This document shows, piece by piece, positions 42,865 through 50,646 of a stretch of 64,000 nt of DNA; within the stretch, counting starts at the first letter, position 1, and the number at the start of each line of letters is the position of its first letter. The DNA is from an uncultured Bacilli bacterium. GTDB lineage: Bacteria; Bacillota_I; Bacilli_A; RFN20; CAG-826. The stretch lies in assembly GCA_934140155.1 (NCBI GenBank), contig CAKPBC010000008.1, positions 5,687 through 69,686 of the forward strand, read 5' to 3'. The notes under the pieces were generated by a model that saw only the letters and a list, made by a program, of their open reading frames with translations, was not told the origin of the DNA and made no database searches. Both the position numbers and the translations under genes were made by a program.

Positions 42865-44145
42865 TTACCTCCTTTTTATCGCCTTTATAACAAAGGAAGT
42901 GGGATACTTTTCCTCATGATATCTAAGTTCATCAAATAAACTTATATTAAATTTTGTTAATAAACTTGAAAAAATATCTTTCAACATATATTCTCTATAT
43001 AAACATTTAGGATACTTTTCACTTCTTTCAAAATTATAAGGCATATATCCGTAAAATGGCGAAGAATAAAAATAATCATCATTAATTTGAACAGCCAAAG
43101 ATTTATTATCTACTAATTTTAAAAAAGGGTGAAAATCATGCAAAATATATACACCATTGTCTTTTAATAGCGATGCCACATTTTCCATGAAAATATTGAT
43201 ATCTAAAAAATAATGTAAAACACCAACTGTAGAAATTACCATATCAAACTTATTTCCACAAGTTTCAATTTTTTTAGACAAATCAACATTTATATATTCT
43301 AATTTTTGTTGCAAACAATCGGCACATTCACTTGCATATTTTTTTCCAGAAGTAGAATAATCGAAAACAGTAACGTGAGCACCATTTAAAACCAAAGAAT
43401 TGGCTAATCTGCCACAGGAATCACATACACAAGCAATTTTTTTTCCTTTTATATCTCCAATATATGGATAATATTTTTGAAAAATATTGTCTTTACCATT
43501 ATATAAATTTCTTGCCATTACATCAGGTGTTCCATATCTTTTTAACCAATAATCATAAGTTTTAAAATCCCATGCTATTCTATTATTTGATGAAAATTCT
43601 TTTTCTCCCAAAATTGATACAATTTCGTATAAAGGATCTCTACTGCATCCAACAATATTAAGCTCTTTTTCAATGATGTGTTTTAATTTTTGAATTTCCT
43701 TTACTTGATATAAAGCAATATCTTCTATGGAAAAATCATAAACACTTTTTAATCCATTTGTATCAAGCATTCGTTCATATATTTTACGCGGATTTGTTTT
43801 CAAATAAAAATATACATCACCAATTTTATGATAAGAATCAGGTCTAAAATCAAGAAGAGTTTTATCTTTTAATAAATAACCAGCATGATAATCTAAAAAA
43901 ACATATCTATATTTAGAATTATATTTTAAAATTTGTTGAAGAGATAATTCATATAGTTTATTTTGCTGATTCAATGTTAATGAACCATTATCTGCTTTTC
44001 CAAATAATTTAATAGATAATTCATCTTGTATTTTATTCCTTTTTATATGCACAGCATCGTTACCATAATAATTTAAAAGACGTTTTATTAAAGTTGTTTT
44101 TCCACTTCTTTGAACTCCATATATAAGAACTATCATTTTATTCAT
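42865..44145 (-). CDS. P-loop kinase-like / SAM methyltransferase fusion
   Basis: 426 residues with two domains. The first (to about 190) is a small-molecule kinase type P-loop NTPase: YGVQRSGKTTLIKRLL, then DYHAGYLL and LDTNGLKS. The second (about 195-426) is a class I methyltransferase with KKIACVCDSCGRLANSLVLNGAHVTVFDYS as SAM site and FDMVISTVGVLHYF as motif IV region. Such a fusion is unusual. Its start overlaps the phosphatase gene by 8 bases. Target unknown. Confidence 0.75.
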   Translation of the reverse strand: MNKMIVLIYGVQRSGKTTLIKRLLNYYGNDAVHIKRNKIQDELSIKLFGKADNGSLTLNQQNKLYELSLQQILKYNSKYRYVFLDYHAGYLLKDKTLLDFRPDSYHKIGDVYFYLKTNPRKIYERMLDTNGLKSVYDFSIEDIALYQVKEIQKLKHIIEKELNIVGCSRDPLYEIVSILGEKEFSSNNRIAWDFKTYDYWLKRYGTPDVMARNLYNGKDNIFQKYYPYIGDIKGKKIACVCDSCGRLANSLVLNGAHVTVFDYSTSGKKYASECADCLQQKLEYINVDLSKKIETCGNKFDMVISTVGVLHYFLDINIFMENVASLLKDNGVYILHDFHPFLKLVDNKSLAVQINDDYFYSSPFYGYMPYNFERSEKYPKCLYREYMLKDIFSSLLTKFNISLFDELRYHEEKYPTSFVIKAIKRR

Positions 44146-45547
44146 CTCCTGATATATTAGTTATTATTTTTTGAATATCTTCATTGCTAAATCCAAGATT
44201 TATCAGATAAGTATTAACATCATGATATGTATATCTAAAACATTCTAAAAAGCAAGAAAACTTTTTTTTGGCATCGTGGTACTTTGTATTATGTTCATAT
44301 TCTCCTCTTTGATTTTGATATATTTCATCGGTCAATAAATATTCGCAAATGATTTCTTCATCTGAAGAGCCTAATAACATTTCACATAGCATAGCAACGA
44401 TTCCTGTTCTATCCTTACCAATCATACAATTAATTAAAATTTTATTACTAGATTCTTTTATATAGTTAAATATATTACGAAACGCCTCTTTTTGAGCCAA
44501 TAAATACAAATAATATTCATTTAAATTTTTTACAAATTGAATATTATCTTCTTTCTTTTTTTTATTTGCATGAAAAATCGTTATATTTATCCAGTTAAAA
44601 TTATCAATTAAAAAGAATGGCTTTTCTTTATCTTTAAAATTTCTTAAATCAATAATAGTAGTTACATTCATGTTTTTTAGAGTATCAATGTCTTCACTAT
44701 TAAAAGGAATATAATCACTTCTAATTAAGTTTGTATTAAAAGTGTTTGCTTTTACAAATCTAGTATTATTTGTAGATTTTAGCAATGATTCAAAACATAC
44801 AACTCTACCATTTGTATTAAAATAATTTTCAAATGTATAATAATTCTTACTAAAAAAGAATCGTAAAACTTTTATATTTTGGTTTGGGTTGTCTAAATAT
44901 AAAATTGCAGCTCTATGTGTGCCATCTCTTATAATATTGTCATTATTATAGACAATTATATATTGATTATTCTCGCCATATTTTAATTTTTTAAATGAAT
45001 CAAGAATTTCATTGAATCTTTCCTTATGACTTTGATTATGCAAGTTAGTCAATGTTTTTATTTCAAGATTTTCTTTGTTAGTTAAAAAGCATAAATGTTC
45101 ACTTTCAGATACGTGCTTTATAGATTTATCTATAGAGAAAATAAGTAAATCTTTTAAAGAAATTACTTCTTCTTTTACATAGAGTAAATATGGTAAATCT
45201 ATAGCAAGCATATATCCCATATATACACCATCTAAAGCATTATAATCCAATCCTGAAACTGGATAATTATTCCTTAAATCACACTTGGTTATTACAAAAA
45301 GACTATTAAATTCAGTTAAATTTAGCAAATAATCTCTATTTTTTAAAATTATCCTAATTTTGTCATTTGAAACATATGCATTTAAGAAAGAATAACTAGC
45401 AGAAGAAATAAAAAAAGCTTTTTTTGTTTTTTTTAAGAACCAGTAAATTTCTTTTTCTAAGCGATACAAAAAAGAAACAAATATTAAATATTCAATTTCA
45501 TTCATTACTATATCATCTTGTTTTATTCGTACTTTAAATTTTTTCAT
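44138..45547 (-). CDS. ParB/Srx-like domain fused to tyrosine-type phosphatase
   Basis: 469 residues. A middle segment VYNNDNIIRDGTHRAAILYL has the DGxHR motif of ParB/sulfiredoxin-like folds. The C-terminal third (about 265-469) is a tyrosine/dual-specificity phosphatase with the CX5R loop NCMIGKDRTGI and an upstream Asp in IDLRNFKDKE. The N-terminal 100 residues are not recognised. It overlaps both neighbours, so it is part of one transcript. A role in removing a phosphate placed by the adjacent P-loop domain is a guess. Confidence 0.7.
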   Translation of the reverse strand: MKKFKVRIKQDDIVMNEIEYLIFVSFLYRLEKEIYWFLKKTKKAFFISSASYSFLNAYVSNDKIRIILKNRDYLLNLTEFNSLFVITKCDLRNNYPVSGLDYNALDGVYMGYMLAIDLPYLLYVKEEVISLKDLLIFSIDKSIKHVSESEHLCFLTNKENLEIKTLTNLHNQSHKERFNEILDSFKKLKYGENNQYIIVYNNDNIIRDGTHRAAILYLDNPNQNIKVLRFFFSKNYYTFENYFNTNGRVVCFESLLKSTNNTRFVKANTFNTNLIRSDYIPFNSEDIDTLKNMNVTTIIDLRNFKDKEKPFFLIDNFNWINITIFHANKKKKEDNIQFVKNLNEYYLYLLAQKEAFRNIFNYIKESSNKILINCMIGKDRTGIVAMLCEMLLGSSDEEIICEYLLTDEIYQNQRGEYEHNTKYHDAKKKFSCFLECFRYTYHDVNTYLINLGFSNEDIQKIITNISGDE

Positions 45548-46505
45548 AAGGATTTTTAGTTGCCTTCCCTATTTTGCTAAAATCTATGTACTTCGCCATA
45601 TCTAAATTAGATTCATAAGGATTCAATATTGCAATTCCGCTAGCAGAAGAAAATGTTAATTCGCCAAAATATATTTTTTCGCCAACGGCATACAAATCCA
45701 CTCTAACAAAATCAAAATACAAAGAAAGTTCAGATGTGATTTTTTGCATTTTATCTAACACATTAACATCTAACTTCATATCAATCATTTTATACTCAGG
45801 ACACTGGAAATATGTCATTTCATAATTTTTATTAAAAATCGTACGTTTATGATTATTAAATCTATTAGTGTCAACGGAAAAATACTTCATATCACCATTA
45901 AAACAAAAAAATTTATAATCTGGCAAATCATTTGAATTGGCTAAATATTGTGTAATAAAAATACATGGTTTTATATTTTTGTATTGCATTTCGTATCCAT
46001 GGCAATAAGCATAATTAATCTGCAATTCTTTATTTAGTTTCTTTTGAAGCTTAAAAAAACCTTTTTTCCCTAATTTGTCTTTACTACGAACAATATGAGT
46101 CATATGTGCTCCATGATTGCATTGAATGACAAAACTATTAGGTAATTCTTCAAAATTAATTTCCATAGCATTATAAAAATATTCTTTTCCATTATTTTTA
46201 ATAATTGGTATCAAAAAATCTTCACCTATTGTGTTTTTTATGAAACTTCTAACTAAATATTTATCTGTGCAATATGTTTTTATATAATTGTCATTTTGAA
46301 GTTTTAAAACTTGCTGCTTTTCTGTAAATGTTTTAGGATTATCTAAGTCTAACTTTAATCCTGTTTTTTTATAGTACCAACATTTTAAGTACTCTTCTTT
46401 TTTATTTGTTCTTTCAAACTTTAATTCACGTCTTATTTCTTTTTTCCAAATTTCAATATAAAAAATATTTTCTTTAAGCCATTTAATTAATTTCATTGTT
46501 ATCAA
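45534..46505 (-). CDS. TupA-like ATP-grasp protein
   Basis: 323 residues. The pattern LDLDNPKTFTEKQQVLKL, CTDKYLVRSFIKNTIGEDFLIP, SFVIQCNHGAH and DYKFFCFNGDMKY, then FDFVRVDLYAV and FGELTF, is that of the ATP-grasp TupA family of polysaccharide and capsule loci (teichuronopeptide-type). These join an amino acid or peptide to a sugar acid. Overlaps the glycosyltransferase gene by 23 bases and the phosphatase fusion by 14. Confidence 0.82.
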   Translation of the reverse strand: MITMKLIKWLKENIFYIEIWKKEIRRELKFERTNKKEEYLKCWYYKKTGLKLDLDNPKTFTEKQQVLKLQNDNYIKTYCTDKYLVRSFIKNTIGEDFLIPIIKNNGKEYFYNAMEINFEELPNSFVIQCNHGAHMTHIVRSKDKLGKKGFFKLQKKLNKELQINYAYCHGYEMQYKNIKPCIFITQYLANSNDLPDYKFFCFNGDMKYFSVDTNRFNNHKRTIFNKNYEMTYFQCPEYKMIDMKLDVNVLDKMQKITSELSLYFDFVRVDLYAVGEKIYFGELTFSSASGIAILNPYESNLDMAKYIDFSKIGKATKNPYEKI

Positions 46506-47901
46506 TTCCTAAAATCGCATCCGCAAGTTTATTCTGTTCTAATTTATACGATACTTTATGTAAAATACTTTTTAATGCAGAAGAACATTTGCAATAATAT
46601 ACAGGCTCACGCAACTTTATAATTTCATAAAAAAAGTCATCAATTGTATTTAGGTACTTAACTCCAATGTTGTTGCCAACAATGGTATGTATAACTGTTA
46701 GTTTATTATTTATTAAAGTTGGAAGTCCAGCACTTATGCCTTCAAATATCCCACGGCCAAAAGTTTCCCAATTTGATGTTGAAATATTAATATCACATAA
46801 TTCTAATAAAGAGGCTAACTCTTCTTGTAATATAGATATATGGAATATAATGTATTTATCTAAATTATTAATTAATATATAATGTAGCATTTCATCATAT
46901 ATCTCTTTTTCTTGAATAGTGGTCACTAAATGTAATTTTACTCTTATTCCATTTTTTATTAATTTGTTCAATAATTCAAGTTGCATTATATTGTTTTTTT
47001 GTTTTTTTATAGAACCTATACAAATTAGATTTATTTCATCTCCACATGATTTTCTGATTCTAAAATGTATATGCGTGTCAATTCCTCTATATATAACATT
47101 GATTTTATCTTCAGATATTAGATATTCACTTATTAAATCTTGTTTTTCTTCTATTGATGGAGTAATAATTTTATTCACAGATTGTAATACATTACATTCC
47201 TGCTTTGAATATTCTATGGGTACAAATTCTCCAGCACGTTGATATGAATGAGTACAAAACATTGGAAATAATATGGTTTTTTTCCAAAACGATTCTCCAA
47301 AATCGCATCCAAAGAATTTACTTACATGCGCAGTTACAACTTTATCATATTTTTCAAAATCTTTTAAAGCTTCAATGTTTGTATCTAGATTTTTTAGTCG
47401 CCTTATAAATTTATTATTAAGAGCATCCTTATACCTATAATAAAAAACATTTTTAATATAGTTATTAACATATATTTCATTGTTTTTTCTTATAAAAGCA
47501 ACATCCAATTTACATCTTTTTTTTAATGTGTCTATTAGTTGTTTGGCTAAAATGCTACCACCATCTATATCCTTTCCATATCCGGGAAATTTTCCCAAAT
47601 AAAGTAAAACTTTCATATCCGATCTTAAGAAATCATTATATGCTTTATTCAATGCACAAACAAATGGATGATGGCCTCCAATAAATTCTATGCACTCATT
47701 AATGTATTTAATCTCGTCACATAAAATATATTGTAAATTATAATCCGTATTTTGTATTTTATGTCCAATATACACTGAAAAGTCTTCTTTTTTCACTTTC
47801 CCATTAATAGAAAAATCTTTCAACTTAGTAAATCTATTAACTAACTTTTCATCTTGAAAAAATTTTTTATAGCAATAATTATCTAAAATCAATTTTTTCA
47901 T
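46483..47901 (-). CDS. Family 4 glycosyltransferase with N-terminal extension
   Basis: 472 residues. Residues about 95-460 form a GT-B enzyme: LLYLGKFPGYGKDIDGGSILAKQL at the acceptor side, YRGIDTHIHF, INLICIGSIKKQKN and the donor motif NWETFGRGIFEGISAGLP (E-x7-E). The first 90 residues are an extra domain ending EFIGGHHPFVCALNKAYNDF of unknown role. GGAG precedes the ATG. It follows a 225-base gap after the P-loop gene, so it may have its own promoter. Confidence 0.85.
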   Translation of the reverse strand: MKKLILDNYCYKKFFQDEKLVNRFTKLKDFSINGKVKKEDFSVYIGHKIQNTDYNLQYILCDEIKYINECIEFIGGHHPFVCALNKAYNDFLRSDMKVLLYLGKFPGYGKDIDGGSILAKQLIDTLKKRCKLDVAFIRKNNEIYVNNYIKNVFYYRYKDALNNKFIRRLKNLDTNIEALKDFEKYDKVVTAHVSKFFGCDFGESFWKKTILFPMFCTHSYQRAGEFVPIEYSKQECNVLQSVNKIITPSIEEKQDLISEYLISEDKINVIYRGIDTHIHFRIRKSCGDEINLICIGSIKKQKNNIMQLELLNKLIKNGIRVKLHLVTTIQEKEIYDEMLHYILINNLDKYIIFHISILQEELASLLELCDINISTSNWETFGRGIFEGISAGLPTLINNKLTVIHTIVGNNIGVKYLNTIDDFFYEIIKLREPVYYCKCSSALKSILHKVSYKLEQNKLADAILGIDNNEIN

Positions 47902-48126
47902 AAATTACACTCCGCCTTAAATACATTTTAATTAACTCTAAAACAACTTATAATCTTCCTTCATTATTTTGAAAAAAATACTCTTCAATTTAATACACTT
48001 AATAAAACGAAATAAATAATTATAGTTTTAGTTCTTTGTTTTTTATTTAATTAATCTAATAATCTAAATTTTTATAATTAATGTTAGCAACAACAATTAA
48101 AACATAATCAAATTGAGTTTGTTTGA

Positions 48127-48663
48127 TTACGTTAAATTCATTATTTTTTGCACTTGATTGGTTTTTAGATAAATTTGTCTATCAAAATCAAAATTATTCT
48201 TTTCAATTGGAATACCTAGAACACTTTCTAACAATTTGTATTTAGTATCTATGGTATAAGAAAATAATTTTAAATACTCAGAAAACATGTCGATCATTAG
48301 TATATTAGAATTTTTCAAACTCGACAATAAGCACCTTTGATTTGAAAATAAAACTGTTTTTTTCGCGTGACATGCTAAATAAGTAAACAAATAAAAATTC
48401 TCATCTACAATTGCATAGTGCTCATGTAAATCAATATTTTTTAATTTTGAAATTACTTTTTGGTTCATTTTTTCTCGAATGTTTTTTGGAAAGCCAGACA
48501 CAAAAACCACTTTTTTTAAACTATTGTACATTTTTTTGGCAACATATGTTTTCCCAATACATGGTTTTCCAACTACAATGATGCTATTCGAATTAGACTT
48601 CATTATCGTTTGTAAAATTCCGGTTTCATATTCATTTATTTTCTTTAACAAATTTATATCCAT
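48127..48663 (-). CDS. Small P-loop NTPase
   Basis: 178 residues. Walker A is VVGKPCIGKTYVAKKMY (about residues 30-46). A Walker-B-like strand AIVDENFYLF follows. No further domain. It overlaps the radical SAM gene by 32 bases and so belongs with precursor and maturase. The gap 47902-48126 downstream holds an 8-bp hairpin (TAATCAAA/TTTGATTA, about 48112-48133) that could end this first transcript. Confidence 0.75.
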   Translation of the reverse strand: MDINLLKKINEYETGILQTIMKSNSNSIIVVGKPCIGKTYVAKKMYNSLKKVVFVSGFPKNIREKMNQKVISKLKNIDLHEHYAIVDENFYLFTYLACHAKKTVLFSNQRCLLSSLKNSNILMIDMFSEYLKLFSYTIDTKYKLLESVLGIPIEKNNFDFDRQIYLKTNQVQKIMNLT

Positions 48664-49801
48664 ATTTTCGTGAATTAATAATTTGAATTCTAATCCATTT
48701 GTTTATTTGCATAAGTTGATTATTTTCAACAATTTCATCTAGACGTTTTATTAAATACGGGAAGAATCCCTTTACAAATCTACACAACTGAGTATCAGAA
48801 TTCAAAAGAGAGCCATTTTCATTATATGCATGACAATTGGCACCACCATTGCAGTATAGATAAAGATTGCATTTTGATTTACAATTTTTTCTTCTAATTA
48901 TTGATTTTTTAACTATTTCTTCATATTTTTGCGTTTCATAAATATCACTTATTTTATTAACTTCATTTATGTTAGTAATTTTAAAATCTTCATCTGAAAA
49001 CCTTGTACAATTAAAAATATTACCATTTGGATCAATACTAACCCACTTATAAAGGCAACCAACTAATTCACATATTCGCCCTTTAGAAGATCCTAAAATT
49101 GTTAAAACATACTTTGCAAGTGGTGTGAAAACAGGACCATTTTTATCGTAAAGCCAATGTTCAAAAAGTTTTTTAAATCCATCTAAATATTCTTCATCAT
49201 TCATTAAGTAAGGAATGGCAGTATTTGAGTTCTTCATTTTAAATATTGGATTTAATTGAAATGGTATATTCTTACTTTTAAAATCTTCATATATATCAAT
49301 TAAATGTCCAATATTCTTATTAGTTACAACACAAATTACCGGAACAATGTATCCGAGTTGCTTGGCTTCTTTCATCCTACTTTCAACAATTGATGTTTGT
49401 TCTCTTAATACATTATTATAAAATCCATCATATGAAAAAGAAAAAATAAATTTATTTTCGAGAAGAAATTTTAAAATCTCCCCTGTACATAAAACACCAT
49501 TTGTCTGCAAATAATTGCGTATTATAGTTCCTTGGGCATATTTTTTTTCGAATTCTAAAACTTTTTTGTAAAAATCAATTCCAAGCAAAAGAGGTTCTCC
49601 ACCAAACCAATTAAAATCAACTTTTTTATAATTAGTTACATAAAAGCGAATTATTTTCTCAACTGTCTCTATACTCATTTTAGATTCACAATAGTTTTGT
49701 CCGGCCTCATAGCAATGTTTGCATCTCATATTGCAAGACAAAGTCACCTGAATAATTACAGAAGCATATGACCCGTCAAGAAAATTAGCATTCGTTGACA
49801 T
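48632..49801 (-). CDS. Radical SAM/SPASM peptide maturase
   Basis: 389 residues. The SAM cluster motif is CNMRCKHC (about residues 23-30), with WFGGEPLL, LQTNG and SFSYDG following. The C-terminal SPASM region has the Cys series GRICELVGC, FNCTRF, CKSKCNLYLYCNGGANCHA and a last Cys in TQLCRF, enough for two auxiliary clusters. Such enzymes form thioether, C-C or ether crosslinks in RiPP precursors. Its ATG overlaps the stop of the precursor gene (TAATG), a strong sign that the small peptide is its substrate. Confidence 0.92.
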   Translation of the reverse strand: MSTNANFLDGSYASVIIQVTLSCNMRCKHCYEAGQNYCESKMSIETVEKIIRFYVTNYKKVDFNWFGGEPLLLGIDFYKKVLEFEKKYAQGTIIRNYLQTNGVLCTGEILKFLLENKFIFSFSYDGFYNNVLREQTSIVESRMKEAKQLGYIVPVICVVTNKNIGHLIDIYEDFKSKNIPFQLNPIFKMKNSNTAIPYLMNDEEYLDGFKKLFEHWLYDKNGPVFTPLAKYVLTILGSSKGRICELVGCLYKWVSIDPNGNIFNCTRFSDEDFKITNINEVNKISDIYETQKYEEIVKKSIIRRKNCKSKCNLYLYCNGGANCHAYNENGSLLNSDTQLCRFVKGFFPYLIKRLDEIVENNQLMQINKWIRIQIINSRKYGYKFVKENK

Positions 49802-49995
49802 TAAAAACTATCGCCCCATGATGGAGTGTCAGCCCAACCATGATCTCCCCAAGAATCGCTCCATTCACGCCAACGATTTCCTGAATCATCTTCATTTTGC
49901 AATTCATCATAAAAATTGCTAGAATCTTCATATAATGAATTCCATTCTGCCAATAAAGCATTGCTGGTTTTTTCATTATTTATAAAATCATTCAT
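49801..49995 (-). CDS. RiPP precursor peptide with five Trp-x-Asp/Glu motifs
   Basis: 64 residues. The leader (1-40) is acidic and Asn-rich (MNDFINNEKTSNALLAEWNS). The C-terminal core (about 41-64) contains WRE, WSD, WGD, WAD and WGD in 23 residues and ends Ser-Phe. Trp-x-Asp/Asn/Arg units are the substrates of cyclophane-forming radical SAM enzymes (triceptide family, three-residue Trp to X3 beta-carbon links). AGGAGG lies 8 bases before the ATG, and the stop overlaps the radical SAM start. No Gly-Gly cleavage site, protease or exporter is seen nearby. Confidence 0.82.
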   Translation of the reverse strand: MNDFINNEKTSNALLAEWNSLYEDSSNFYDELQNEDDSGNRWREWSDSWGDHGWADTPSWGDSF

Positions 49996-50015
49996 AATTA
50001 AATCCTCCTAAAAAA

Positions 50016-50045
50016 ATTATACCCCCCCCCGTAGCATTTTGTCAA
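50016..50045 (-). promoter_or_regulatory. Promoter with a G9 tract in its spacer
   Basis: Consensus -35 TTGACA (50045-50040) and consensus -10 TATAAT (50021-50016). The 18-base spacer ends in nine consecutive G on the minus strand (C9 at 50022-50030). Loss of one G gives the optimal 17-base spacer. It lies 21 bases before the precursor ATG, and transcription should start near the SD. G9 is exceptional in this AT-rich sequence. Confidence 0.85.
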
Positions 50046-50171
50046 ATATAATTTTGCCTTGAAGTGCTATGAAGTGCTATTAATAAAGTAGACACAATTT
50101 AGCATTTATGTAGACAGTTATATGTCATTTGTAGACATTAATTTTATAATTGTATACAGAAAGGAGCTTTT

Positions 50172-50348
50172 ATGAACTCTACAAAAGATGAAAAAATAGA
50201 AATTGGTCGTCAAATTTGCACTCATGAAATTACTATAGGTGATGCCGCTGAGAAATATAGCCTTAATTGGTATACAGTAAGAGACTATATGCGTCAATAT
50301 AGAGATTTAAATCATCTTCCACCAATGTCTGATGGTAAAGTGAAGTGA
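50172..50348 (+). pseudogene. Transposase OrfA-like HTH fragment
   Basis: 58 codons with AAAGGAG before the ATG. The reading IGRQICTHEITIGDAAEKYSLNWYTVRDYMRQY is the helix-turn-helix of IS3-type OrfA proteins, but the protein stops after it and no integrase (DDE) part follows. Three GTAGACA copies (50088, 50110, 50131) precede it and recall insertion-sequence ends. Most likely the remnant of an IS; a free-standing small HTH regulator is the alternative. Confidence 0.6.
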
Positions 50349-50415
50349 AAAATTTAAAAATGTAAATAAAATTCTTTTTTGTTATTATTTTTATAAATTG
50401 ATTAAGTAACGAATA

Positions 50416-50607
50416 TTAAAACTTTGGTAACAAAGCCGCTAATAAATCACCTTCACCGATTCTTGTTCCATATTCATCATAAGTATAAGTCCCATCAAAT
50501 CTACCAATTCTACGACCATATCGATCATAAATATATTTGTTATTTCCTTGCTCATCGGTTCTGCCTATTATAGTTCCATAACGATCTTTTAAATATTTAG
50601 TATTCAT
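50416..50607 (-). CDS. Beta-flower type repeat protein
   Basis: 63 residues from ATG 50607 (GGAGG in front). Three repeats of about 17 residues are visible: YLKDRYGTIIGRTD, YIYDRYGRRIGRFD and YTYDEYGTRIGEGD, followed by LLAALLPKF. This resembles small 4-fold beta-flower proteins of gut bacteria, whose role is unknown. Confidence 0.7.
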   Translation of the reverse strand: MNTKYLKDRYGTIIGRTDEQGNNKYIYDRYGRRIGRFDGTYTYDEYGTRIGEGDLLAALLPKF

Positions 50608-50646
50608 ATAATATTCCTCCAATTTTCGAATATAAAACCAACTTTA

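Noticed and set aside
48632..49801. Anaerobic sulfatase-maturating enzyme as identity of the SPASM protein
   Set aside because: No sulfatase gene is near, while a W-x-D-rich small peptide overlaps its start codon.
50022..50030. G9/C9 tract as a sequencing or assembly artefact
   Set aside because: Length may be uncertain, but its exact place between consensus -35 and -10 hexamers argues for a real element; read-level checks are still needed for the length.
50172..50348. Complete insertion sequence
   Set aside because: Only the HTH part of an OrfA is present and no integrase part or second end is seen.
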